DNA of 64,000 nucleotides from Sphingomonas montanisoli (GTDB lineage Bacteria > Pseudomonadota > Alphaproteobacteria > Sphingomonadales > Sphingomonadaceae), in the NCBI RefSeq assembly GCF_008274695.1, contig NZ_VTOU01000001.1:1-64000 (forward strand), written 5' to 3'. Shown in pieces: positions 15,290 to 22,302 of this stretch. The notes below the pieces were generated by a model that worked only from the letters and a program-made list of their open reading frames with translations, did no database searches and was not told the DNA's origin. The position numbers and the translations under genes were made by a program. Positions within the stretch are counted from its first letter, which is position 1; each line of letters opens with the position of its first letter.

Positions 15290-15729
15290 AAGTCATTCGC
15301 GACTGGTGGCCAGCGATCGCGCTTGTGGCGTGGCTCAGCTTTGTATCTTGGTGGGCTGGGCTGCTCACTGCCAACGTCGTTGCTGGCACGGTGCTAGCCT
15401 CGCTCATCATTGTCGGTTTCGAAGGCGCCGAGCGCGCACGCGAGCGCGATAAGGAGATCGCGGCGCTTCGCGCTGCACTTCAGGTTGAGCGAGCGGCGCT
15501 TGTGTCAGCCGAGGCGCGGGCGGCTACCGTCGCTGAGGATGGTGTGCGGCGTGCTGCGATCCTATCCGGCGGCCACGCGATCGCCCGTTATAACCTTGGC
15601 TCGATGTATCCCGCATTCGGTTTTTACGGCGAGGTGCCGGTTGAGCCGCACGAGTTTGGCCAGGCGGAAGCGGTGATCGACGGATTGATCCTGCTGCTCG
15701 GCGGCGCGCGTCCGGAGAAGTCCGAGTGA
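15286..15729 (+). CDS. Two-helix membrane protein with coiled coil (147 aa)
   Basis: Two hydrophobic segments, about residues 8-27 (WPAIALVAWLSFVSWWAGLL) and 29-45, are followed by a charged coiled-coil-like stretch (residues 48-85, ERDKEIAALRAALQVERAAL) and a small C-terminal domain. Short membrane-anchored coiled-coil proteins occur among phage lysis or exclusion factors, but no lysis partner is visible here. ATGA overlap with the previous gene; its stop forms GTGA with the next small frame. Confidence 0.7.
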   Translation: MKVIRDWWPAIALVAWLSFVSWWAGLLTANVVAGTVLASLIIVGFEGAERARERDKEIAALRAALQVERAALVSAEARAATVAEDGVRRAAILSGGHAIARYNLGSMYPAFGFYGEVPVEPHEFGQAEAVIDGLILLLGGARPEKSE

Positions 15730-15839
15730 TCGCCGAGATTGCAGGCTGCCGCCCCAGCGTCTGGTTGGGTATCTGGATTGGTCGACGGATGGTGCTGTCA
15801 ATCGGCCTCTGGTGTGATCTGGACGGACCCAGCCTGTGA
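15726..15839 (+). CDS. Micro-protein in the early operon (37 aa)
   Basis: GTG 15726 overlaps the preceding TGA (GTGA) and opens a 37-codon frame, MIAEIAGCRPSVWLGIWIG at the start, which ends on TGA 15837-15839. It contains an amphipathic to hydrophobic stretch (VWLGIWIGRRMVLSIGLWC). The evidence is the unbroken chain of stop/start overlaps on both sides. Confidence 0.4.
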   Translation: MIAEIAGCRPSVWLGIWIGRRMVLSIGLWCDLDGPSL

Positions 15840-15931
15840 CCCGCCAGCTCACCCTCCTGACCCTCGCAATATTCTGGCTGACGATGGCACTCGCCGAGAT
15901 TGCCATCCAAATCGCAAGGCTTTCCCGATGA
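15836..15931 (+). CDS. Single-helix micro-protein (31 aa)
   Basis: GTG 15836 overlaps the previous TGA and gives a 31-residue peptide that is nearly all membrane helix (TLLTLAIFWLTMALAEIAIQ) with a basic end (ARLSR). Its TGA overlaps the ATG of the AlpA-type gene (ATGA). Size and shape resemble phage membrane micro-proteins. Expression is unproven. Confidence 0.45.
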   Translation: MTRQLTLLTLAIFWLTMALAEIAIQIARLSR

Positions 15932-16161
15932 CCACGGAACTGCCGCCGAAAGATCGGCGAAAAGACCGCATCCTCCGCGCTCGCGAGGTTCAGCAGCGCA
16001 CGGGGCTGTCCGTGCCGACGATGTACCGCCGCGAGGCCGCTGGCACGTTCCCGAAGCGTGAGCCGCTTGGGGGGAGGGCGGTGGGCTGGTACGAGAGCGA
16101 CATTGACGAGTTTGTTGCGAGCCCCGCCAATTATCGGTTGAGCGCATATACCGTCTCGTAG
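15928..16161 (+). CDS. AlpA-family DNA-binding protein, likely excisionase
   Basis: A 77-residue protein with the AlpA winged-helix core: LRAREVQQRTGLSVPTMYRR, then FPKREPLGGRAVGW and YESDIDEFVAS. AlpA-type proteins act as excisionases or as activators of integrase genes in P4-like elements. It is the last early gene before the cargo pair and lies less than 3 kb from the integrase. ATG 15928 overlaps the previous small frame; the longer upstream frame is rejected because its N-terminus is low-complexity and unlike the family. Confidence 0.88.
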   Translation: MTTELPPKDRRKDRILRAREVQQRTGLSVPTMYRREAAGTFPKREPLGGRAVGWYESDIDEFVASPANYRLSAYTVS

Positions 16162-16229
16162 TTCGACCTATTTGTTTGATGTCCAACTGATGGAGTAACT
16201 TCCCGGCGACAACTGGGGGGACTCGATTC

Positions 16230-17171
16230 GTGGATACGTTTGATCGCTGGTGCCTATTTTGTGATTTTGAGTTTCGAGCCGACCACGCCAGCGCTCCTCA
16301 GCCGATATTAGCCGACTACATCGACGATCTTATTCATTTAGTGGGCCGGGGTGAGGCGAAGCGGGTATTCGAGCATGAAAGCCGTGTCACACGCATAGCC
16401 CAGGCACGTAAGGTTAACTTGGCCGATGGGACCGAGGCCCTGGCGATGGTGATTACGTTAGGCAACAAGCGGGGCGCTGACCCGGCGTTTCTGCATTTCG
16501 ATTTGGGTGGTGCCCGCTCGCCGGAGAAAGAGGATGGCGAAGTCAAAGGGTACAGCGCCCATTGTTTGGTCCGCCTAAGTCCGGACGATGATAGGCCCGA
16601 TCGGTATAGGATGCTGCTCGAAGAGGTTCGAGGTATCGGTCGCACCCCGGTCACGCGCTTGCTCAATCGCGCGCTGCGTCAAATATCAAAGGATAGAGGC
16701 GAGCGCTTCCTTAATCCGGACACGGGCCGTTGGAATAACTTTGCTGCTATTGTCGAGGTCAATCCTCGGCAGTCTCAAGATCTGGCCCGCGCGCTGGAGC
16801 ACGGCGCGTTTCTCCCCGTGACGCTGTTCGACACGCGGCGCGTGCCGGCTTTTGACGAGAATCCGCAGTTTTCGGTGCGGCAGCATATGCTCACGGTAAA
16901 GGTCAAACCCGCCCCGGGGAGAACATTCACGGAGGCGCTACACGATTTGAAAGACGTGGCTTCCGCAAACGGCTATGGACACATGAGGGTCAGCTGGCGA
17001 CTGCCGGGCGAAAAGCGCGGAGGGTCCGCTGAGATGCGCACGGATCTTGCAGATTTAGGTACCGCTATGTTCGCGCACCGCGAGATGGTACATATAGAGA
17101 ACGGATTGCCAGAGTGCTGTGACCAAATCAGCGATGAGTTCGTCGCTGCCATGATCGACCAGTACGCCTAG
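16230..17171 (+). CDS. Unknown 313-aa protein, first gene of an accessory pair
   Basis: A 313-residue soluble protein starting at GTG 16230 (GGGGGG ten bases upstream; a tighter site is absent). It has no transmembrane helix. Blocks that look conserved are FLHFDLGGAR, then YSAHCLVRL, YRMLLEEVRGIGRT and VTRLLNRALRQIS, and a C-terminal half with VNPRQSQDLARALEHG. I recognise no catalytic motif. Codons are visibly more A/T-rich than those of the flanking phage genes. It lies between the excisionase candidate and the integrase, a usual slot for lysogenic-conversion cargo, and is followed 15 bases later by a membrane-protein gene. A role in phage defence is inferred from this context only. Confidence 0.8.
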   Translation: MDTFDRWCLFCDFEFRADHASAPQPILADYIDDLIHLVGRGEAKRVFEHESRVTRIAQARKVNLADGTEALAMVITLGNKRGADPAFLHFDLGGARSPEKEDGEVKGYSAHCLVRLSPDDDRPDRYRMLLEEVRGIGRTPVTRLLNRALRQISKDRGERFLNPDTGRWNNFAAIVEVNPRQSQDLARALEHGAFLPVTLFDTRRVPAFDENPQFSVRQHMLTVKVKPAPGRTFTEALHDLKDVASANGYGHMRVSWRLPGEKRGGSAEMRTDLADLGTAMFAHREMVHIENGLPECCDQISDEFVAAMIDQYA

Positions 17172-17186
17172 CGTTGGAGACCGGAA

Positions 17187-17765
17187 ATGCTGTTGGCGCC
17201 ATTGCGCTATTGGAGGGTGCGTCACCCGACGAAAACATGGTGGGACAAGATCTTGCCAGGCGTCGGCACGATCGTGCTCACCAGCATACTGCTTTTTTGG
17301 CCCAAGGTCGGTCCAGTTTTTGGCGGTTCCGGTTTCTTGGCGGGGCTCCAGAACCTCTACGCTATTCTCGGCGGCTTCTTTGTCACGGCTTTAACGTTGG
17401 TGTCGACGACGGCTGGAAAAGCGTTGTCTCAGCCTCTTGCCGGATACCCGCCCGTGACGTTCGGGCGTGGTATCGACCCGATTGAGCGCCGCCGATTTTT
17501 ATGCCTACTCTTTGGGTACTTGGCGTTTTCGTGTTTCGCGTTGTATGTGGCCGGCCTTCTGGCGAATCTGATCGCCCCGGGAGCTAGGCTCCTCATCATG
17601 CCGGTATTTCATCGTCCGGCGGCTGGCCTGTTCCTACTTATGTATAATTTTTGGCTTTGCCATGTCTTCACTGCGACGCTGGTCGGCCTCTATTATTTCA
17701 CGGACAGGCTTCAGCGGCCGGATCCTGAAATCGTGCGCGACCGTGGGTCTGAACAAGTCGAATAG
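17187..17765 (+). CDS. Four-helix membrane protein, second gene of the accessory pair
   Basis: A 192-residue integral membrane protein. Predicted helices lie at about residues 22-39, 50-73, 104-130 and 145-171 (for example LYAILGGFFVTALTLV and LLFGYLAFSCFALYVAGLL). Both ends are probably cytoplasmic; the C-terminus is charged. GGAG precedes ATG 17187, and the gap from the 313-aa gene is only 15 bases, so the two form one unit. It ends 7 bases from the convergent integrase. No family is recognised. Size and topology resemble membrane partners in two-gene anti-phage systems, which is a structural analogy and not a homology claim. Confidence 0.8.
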   Translation: MLLAPLRYWRVRHPTKTWWDKILPGVGTIVLTSILLFWPKVGPVFGGSGFLAGLQNLYAILGGFFVTALTLVSTTAGKALSQPLAGYPPVTFGRGIDPIERRRFLCLLFGYLAFSCFALYVAGLLANLIAPGARLLIMPVFHRPAAGLFLLMYNFWLCHVFTATLVGLYYFTDRLQRPDPEIVRDRGSEQVE

Positions 17766-17772
17766 CGGACTT

Positions 17773-19041
17773 CTAGTTTGCCAGCAGATCGGCCCAAGCC
17801 TGCCCCAGCTCGCGACGCGGCTTCAGGTAACGTGCGCGGTTATAGGCCCACTCCGATGCCGACATCCCCTGCGGTACATGCGCCAGCATCATGTCGATCA
17901 ACATGCGATCGCCATCGCGGCTCAACTCAGCGGCGCGCTCGTTCATGACTGTCGAGAAGGCAGATCGCCAGCCGTGTGGCACCATCCGCCCCTTGTAAGC
18001 ACCGCCGGCCATCCGCTTGTAGAGCGAACTGATGGCAGAATCGCTCAACGGCTCGCGCCAGCTCTTGCCGCCAGGGAACAGGAACGGTCGGTTGCCGGTG
18101 ATCGATCGCAACTGGCGCAGCAGCGCCACCGCCTGGGTGGACAGGGGCACCTCATGCCCAAACGCCTCGTTCCCCTTGTCCTCGACGTCCAGCTTCATCC
18201 TGCTAGCGGAGATGCGCCACATGGCATCCGGGGCAGGGGCGTCAGGATCGTCCCAGTCGATACCCTCGAACTCATCCCATGTCGCGGTGCGCAGAACGCC
18301 GACGCGAACGACGGTGAGTGCGATCAGGCGCGAGGCAAGCTTCGTGGTGATGCCGGCCGTCGACCTGTCCACCGCGCGCTGCAGTTCGATCAGATCCTCG
18401 ATCTTCGTCAGCGAGGGCTGCTTGGACCCTGCCGGGGTCGGCTTGAGCGCGTCGCCGATTTCCGAGATCCCGAGAACCGCGTCCGCGCCGACCAGGTGCT
18501 CGCCTTTGGCGCGCTTGAATATCGCGACGACGTATCCCTTCACCCGCTTTGCAGTCTCGATCGATCCGCGCTTCTCGATCTTGCGCAGCTCGCGCAACAC
18601 CATCGGGCCGGTGATGTCGGCAATGGGCATCTTACCGAGGGCGGGATATAGGTCACGCTCGAGCCTAAAGCGGACGCGGGCCGTGTGGCTGGGCGACCAG
18701 CCGGGGGCTTCGTCGCGCTGCCAATCTTCGGCCACCGCCTTGAAGGTCGCGCCCGCCGCCGCAATAGCGGCGAGCTTGCGCCGTTCGGCCTCAACGGCTG
18801 GGTCTTTGTTTTCGCGCAGGATGGCGCGGGCGTCGTCGCGGCGATCGCGCGCGGCGCTCAGCGAGACTTCGGGAAACAGGCCGAAGGTCAGCCGCTTTTC
18901 CTTGCCTGCGAAACGGTATTTGAACCGCCACGACTTCGCACCCTTCGTGGTGATGAAGAGGTAGAGCCCGCCCGAATCTGCGAGCTTGTAATCCTTTGCA
19001 CGAGCCTTCGCGGCTCGCGCTTCGGTGGCGGTCAGTGTCAT
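17773..19041 (-). CDS. int: P4-type tyrosine integrase
   Basis: A 422-residue site-specific recombinase that inserts and excises the prophage. The N-terminal arm-binding DUF4102 domain (residues 1-90: YKLADSGGLYLFITTKGAKS, RLTFGLFPEVSL) is followed by a SAM-like core-binding domain and the catalytic domain. Catalytic residues visible are Arg in ALTVVRVGVLRTATW, the HxxR box VPHGWR, and Tyr in EWAYNRARYL near the C-terminus. The start is ATG 19041, which overlaps the stop of the upstream gene (ATGA). The prophage side of the neighbouring tRNA 3' end is its expected target. Confidence 0.95.
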   Translation of the reverse strand: MTLTATEARAAKARAKDYKLADSGGLYLFITTKGAKSWRFKYRFAGKEKRLTFGLFPEVSLSAARDRRDDARAILRENKDPAVEAERRKLAAIAAAGATFKAVAEDWQRDEAPGWSPSHTARVRFRLERDLYPALGKMPIADITGPMVLRELRKIEKRGSIETAKRVKGYVVAIFKRAKGEHLVGADAVLGISEIGDALKPTPAGSKQPSLTKIEDLIELQRAVDRSTAGITTKLASRLIALTVVRVGVLRTATWDEFEGIDWDDPDAPAPDAMWRISASRMKLDVEDKGNEAFGHEVPLSTQAVALLRQLRSITGNRPFLFPGGKSWREPLSDSAISSLYKRMAGGAYKGRMVPHGWRSAFSTVMNERAAELSRDGDRMLIDMMLAHVPQGMSASEWAYNRARYLKPRRELGQAWADLLAN

Positions 19042-19607
19042 CCGGCCACCTCGATGTTCTCTTCTATGAACTCGAGCAGGCGAGGTGATGGCGTGAACCA
19101 TTCGCCACCGACCGCGCTCTCGGCGAAAAGGCGGTGGAGCATGCCCTCTGTCGCGAATCCGCCGCTAAGCACACCCATGAGCTCCAAAGGCCGATCGCCC
19201 CCAAGCTGCAACTGCGCCAGCCGCGCCGGCAGGTTCCTGGTCACTCCGATCTTGATGAGCCCCGACGCCTGCCTGACGAAATACACATTAGGCGTCCCCT
19301 CGGTCTCAGGCGGGGTGAGCAGAAAGAAGGCGGCATCCCGCTGAGCGACCACCTCTAGAGCGCGGCGAGGATCTTGCTTCGCCTTCAGCAATAGTCGAGC
19401 CTGGTCCCGTAGCTCGCGCGCGCGTTCGACGGTGATCTCGGGGTAAAGACCGAACGTCAGCCGCTGCTCGTGGCCCCCAAACCGGTACTTCAGCCGCCAC
19501 GATTTCGCGCCGGCCCTCGTGATGTACAGGTAGAGGCCATTCGAATCGGCCATCTTGTAGGCGCGGTCCGTTGGAGCGGCCTCGGCGATCTGGGCATCTG
19601 TCAGCAT
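19038..19607 (-). CDS. Integrase-arm (DUF4102) plus GIY-YIG/T5orf172-like fusion protein
   Basis: A 189-residue protein encoded first in the integrase operon. Residues 1-88 are a second copy of the integrase arm-binding domain (LTDAQIAEAAPTDRAYKMAD, GLYLYITRAGAKSWRLKYRF, RLTFGLYPEITV), clearly parallel to the N-terminus of the adjacent integrase. The rest is a T5orf172-like GIY-YIG variant: VYFVRQASGLIKIGVTRNLP with the conserved Arg, ATEGMLHRLF with the metal-binding Glu, and a final GEWF. No recombinase catalytic domain is present. ATG 19607 is chosen because arm domains normally begin there; in-frame ATG 19628 is possible. The pairing suggests a nuclease or regulator brought to the integrase arm sites. 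Confidence 0.85.
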   Translation of the reverse strand: MLTDAQIAEAAPTDRAYKMADSNGLYLYITRAGAKSWRLKYRFGGHEQRLTFGLYPEITVERARELRDQARLLLKAKQDPRRALEVVAQRDAAFFLLTPPETEGTPNVYFVRQASGLIKIGVTRNLPARLAQLQLGGDRPLELMGVLSGGFATEGMLHRLFAESAVGGEWFTPSPRLLEFIEENIEVAG

Positions 19608-19781
19608 GTCACGATGATATGGGGGCATCCGAAGGACATCAAGTCCCCAGTGCCCCCAAAGCTGCCCCCGCCCGGCCCGAGATGTCTCGGCGAAAATGAG
19701 AACTAGTGGAAGAGCGACATTGCCAAAACCTCCGAAAAATTGAGGTTTGCGACGCTTTATGGAAGCTATGAGGGGAAACAC

Positions 19782-19857
19782 TGGTGGGCCCGGCAGGACT
19801 CGAACCCGCAACCTAGCCGTTATGAGCGGCCAGCTCTAACCATTGAGCTACAGGCCC
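19782..19857 (-). tRNA. tRNA with CAU anticodon, probably tRNA-Ile2 (lysidine type)
   Basis: The minus strand folds into a standard cloverleaf: acceptor GGGCCTG/CGGGCCC, D-arm GCTC/GAGC, anticodon stem GGCCG/CGGCT with loop CTCATAA, T-arm GCGGG/CCTGC and an encoded CCA end. The CAT anticodon with this sequence looks more like tRNA-Ile(CAU) than elongator tRNA-Met, another copy of which lies at 53934-54010 with a different body. Its 3' end faces the prophage, so it is the likely attachment site, its 3' part regenerated by the element. Confidence 0.9.
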
Positions 19858-19903
19858 CAACCAGCGTCCCGGCGATTAGCGGAGGATCGCGCCCGCTGGC
19901 AAG

Positions 19904-19927
19904 CGTCCCCGGCTTTCACCGGGGACG
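19904..19927. repeat. Short GC hairpin between tRNA and receptor gene
   Basis: CGTCCCCGG and CCGGGGACG form a perfect 9-bp stem around ctttca, 10 bases after the receptor stop codon. It could terminate the leftward receptor transcript, but there is no clear T run. It also resembles REP-like extragenic hairpins seen elsewhere in this window. Confidence 0.5.
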
Positions 19928-19937
19928 ATAGTCCGTC

Positions 19938-22046
19938 TTAGAGCGAGAAGCGCGTCGCGATGCGGAAGTCGCGACCGGCGAGCGGAGCGAAATCCTTCAG
20001 GAAGCTTGCGTGACGGCGGGCATTTACGTCGAAGATGTTGTTCGCCGACAGGATGATGCTGGTCGTCTTGTCGCCCGTGAAGGGGTGGAAGGTCAGCGAA
20101 GCGTTGACCAGAGTATAGCTGTCGGTCGGGCTTTCGTTCACCGCAAGCCGCTGCGCCTTGTCGACCCATTCGACCTCGACACGACCGTCGATCCGGTCGC
20201 TTTCGACGCCGAGTCCGCCAAGCAGGCGAAGCGGTGGGATGCGGGGGGCGGGGCCGACGCTTTTGATGTTCGCGTGGATATAGTCGCCCAGCGCGTCTGC
20301 GCGGATCGTGTAGTCGCCGATCGTGGCGATATCGAGCGTGCCTTCGGCTTCGAAGCCGTAGAAGCGCGCCTTGCCCTGCTGGTTGAGATAGACGGGCAGG
20401 CCATCTTCGAGCGCGCCGGTGCGGATGTCGTAGATGAAGCTGTCATACCAATTGTGATAGGCTGAGGCGTGGACGGTGAAGCCCGGCCCCTTGCCGTGCA
20501 GCACCGCTTCGACGCCCCAGGCGCGTTCGGTGTCGAAGGCGGGATCGCCGATCTCGAACGCTTCGGTGCCCGCGTGAGGGCCGTTGGCGAACAGTTCCTC
20601 GGGCGTGGGCGCGCGCTCGGTGCGCATCACGTTCACGCCCGCGCGCCAATTGTCATCAAAGCCGTAAGAGGCGCCGAGCGACCCCGAAAAGGAATCAAAG
20701 CTGCGTTTGCCGGAGAAGAACTGGCTCTGGTTATCCAGCGGGCTCGCCGACGAATTGGCACGTTCGTAGCGTAAAGCGCCTTCGACCTTGAACGCGCCAT
20801 AATCGAGCTGCTGCAGCGTGAAGAAGGCGAGCTTGTCGGTCTGGCTCTTGGGCAGGAATGCCTCTTCGCCGATCACGTTGAAATCGCGCACGGTGATCTG
20901 CGCGCCGGTCGATCCGCGCCAGGCGCCGCGATCGGCCTGGACGACATCGATGCGACCTTCGAACCCGTCATTGTAGAAGGCGGTACCGATCGCGCCGTCT
21001 TCCTCGAGCTCGAAATGGCGATAATGCGCATAACCGGTGCGGATGCGTATCGATTTGAGCAGATCGCCGCCGGTTTCAATCTCGGCGCGCGCGTCGACGC
21101 GGTTTTGGAGGACGTCGAGGCGCGGCGCCTCCTGTCCCTCGCCCGGCACCACCGCGTAACGGGCGGGGATGCCATAAAGGCTGTCATAATGGCCGTAGGA
21201 GATGCCGAAGCTGCCACGGTCACCGATATAGGCGACGCCGGCGCCGGCGGTCCAGGTTTTGGCGGCGCTGTTCGGCAGCTTGTCCTTCAAGGCAGCATTG
21301 GCACCGAAATCGATCTCCGGATCGGCATCCGGATCGGCGGGAAGCGCGGCAGACGCAAGCGCGTCGGCACGGGCCGAACGGCTCAACACATGCCCGCCAA
21401 TGTCGAGATCGCCGGTCTTCAGATAGCTGCCATCGGCATGGACGACGAAGCCGCCGCCGACCGGAGCGTCGATCGCGCCGCCGATCGTCCGCTCATTCGC
21501 GGCGGTGCCATAGCCCCCGGTGAAATCGGCATGGAAGGCTTCGTCGGGAATGGCGCGCGGGATACGCTTGTCCGAGACGTTGACGACACCGCCGAGTGGG
21601 GCGGAATCGTAGAGCAGCGCTTCAGGCCCGCGAACCACCTCGATACGATCGGCGAGCAGCGGATCGATAACGACGGCGTGGTCCGCGCTGGTGTTCGACA
21701 CGTCGATCGATCCGATGCCGTCGGTCAGCACCGGCGCGCGGCTACCCGAAAGGCCGCGCAGGATGGGGCGCGACGCGTTGGGGCCGAACGAACTGGCCGA
21801 GACACCGGCGGTGTGCTGCAGCGTTTCGCCGATCGTCGGCCGCACCATGCTCAGAAGCTTTTCACCGCTGATGGCGACGCTGTTGGCGAGCACGTCCATC
21901 CGGTCGCGCTGGATTGGGGCGGAAACGATGATGTCGTTGGTGGGCGTCTGGTGATAGTCGGCGTCGGCCGCGTCTTCGGCGAAAGCGGGAGCCGCGAGGA
22001 TGAGCGCGAGCGAGGAGGAGAGTGCGAGCCGAGAGGCGAGCGTCAT
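19938..22046 (-). CDS. TonB-dependent outer-membrane receptor, ZnuD-like
   Basis: A 702-residue protein. An N-terminal signal peptide (LALSSSLALILAAPAFAED) is followed by a TonB-box-like NDIIVSAPIQRDR, the plug (TIGETLQHTAGVSASSFGP, RPILRGLSGSRAPVLTDGIG, RIEVVRGPEALLYDSAPLGG) and a long beta-barrel ending in aromatic-terminated RIATRFSL. It takes up a bound metal or siderophore with energy from TonB-ExbBD. The plug resembles ZnuD-type zinc receptors, and a GATAT-T-ATATC palindrome lies about 45 bases upstream of the start, compatible with zinc-dependent repression. The substrate is an inference; histidine clusters would need comparison with ZnuD. Confidence 0.85.
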   Translation of the reverse strand: MTLASRLALSSSLALILAAPAFAEDAADADYHQTPTNDIIVSAPIQRDRMDVLANSVAISGEKLLSMVRPTIGETLQHTAGVSASSFGPNASRPILRGLSGSRAPVLTDGIGSIDVSNTSADHAVVIDPLLADRIEVVRGPEALLYDSAPLGGVVNVSDKRIPRAIPDEAFHADFTGGYGTAANERTIGGAIDAPVGGGFVVHADGSYLKTGDLDIGGHVLSRSARADALASAALPADPDADPEIDFGANAALKDKLPNSAAKTWTAGAGVAYIGDRGSFGISYGHYDSLYGIPARYAVVPGEGQEAPRLDVLQNRVDARAEIETGGDLLKSIRIRTGYAHYRHFELEEDGAIGTAFYNDGFEGRIDVVQADRGAWRGSTGAQITVRDFNVIGEEAFLPKSQTDKLAFFTLQQLDYGAFKVEGALRYERANSSASPLDNQSQFFSGKRSFDSFSGSLGASYGFDDNWRAGVNVMRTERAPTPEELFANGPHAGTEAFEIGDPAFDTERAWGVEAVLHGKGPGFTVHASAYHNWYDSFIYDIRTGALEDGLPVYLNQQGKARFYGFEAEGTLDIATIGDYTIRADALGDYIHANIKSVGPAPRIPPLRLLGGLGVESDRIDGRVEVEWVDKAQRLAVNESPTDSYTLVNASLTFHPFTGDKTTSIILSANNIFDVNARRHASFLKDFAPLAGRDFRIATRFSL

Positions 22047-22090
22047 GTTATAATATTCCCTTTGTGACCTCGCCTGCCTATGCCTCGTGA

Positions 22091-22101
22091 GATATTATAT
22101 C
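22091..22101. promoter_or_regulatory. AT-rich palindrome upstream of the receptor gene (Zur-like candidate)
   Basis: GATAT-T-ATATC is a perfect odd-length palindrome in an otherwise GC-rich region, 45 bases upstream of the receptor ATG. A second AT-rich element (TGTTATAATATT) overlaps the start region at 22045-22056. Such sites resemble alphaproteobacterial Zur or Fur-family operators. Nothing else is seen in the 256 non-coding bases 22047-22302. Confidence 0.4.
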
Positions 22102-22302
22102 AAGACACTTTGTGCGGCCACTCGTCGTGCCTCAGCAAGGCACCTGCAACATTTTGACATCTTTCGGCGAAGGTGCTGGATCATCGGGTCTGCATGGACG
22201 GAATCAGTTCCAACACCGTCGTTACGGCCGCTTTCGCAGGCTCCAGGCACGCGCGCGACTACGATCTTATCGCGCGGGCCAAAAGATTGTGGCCCGGCTC
22301 GC

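Larger units (their letters stand above)
1..19781. mobile_element. Temperate prophage, integrase-proximal part (left end outside window)
   Basis: The block carries a full set of tailed-phage functions: prohead protease, portal, terminase subunits, HNH nuclease, helicase and primase, a CI-like repressor opposed to a Cro-like gene, an AlpA-type excisionase candidate and a P4-type tyrosine integrase. The integrase lies against the 3' end of a tRNA gene on the same strand, the usual arrangement for a tRNA-integrated element. Capsid, tail and lysis genes are not seen, so they should lie beyond position 1. Bacterial genes start directly after the tRNA. Genes to its right encode ordinary chromosomal functions, so the right boundary near 19782 is well supported. 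The exact att core cannot be fixed without the other end. Confidence 0.93.

Noticed and set aside
16230-17765. Identification as a Kiwa system
   Set aside because: Sizes are similar, but the gene order is reversed and I could not recognise a KwaA/KwaB sequence signature.
19782-19857. Calling this tRNA elongator tRNA-Met
   Set aside because: The anticodon fits both, but a different tRNA-Met body is at 53934, and the sequence here is closer to the lysidine-type isoleucine tRNA. The call remains probable, not certain.
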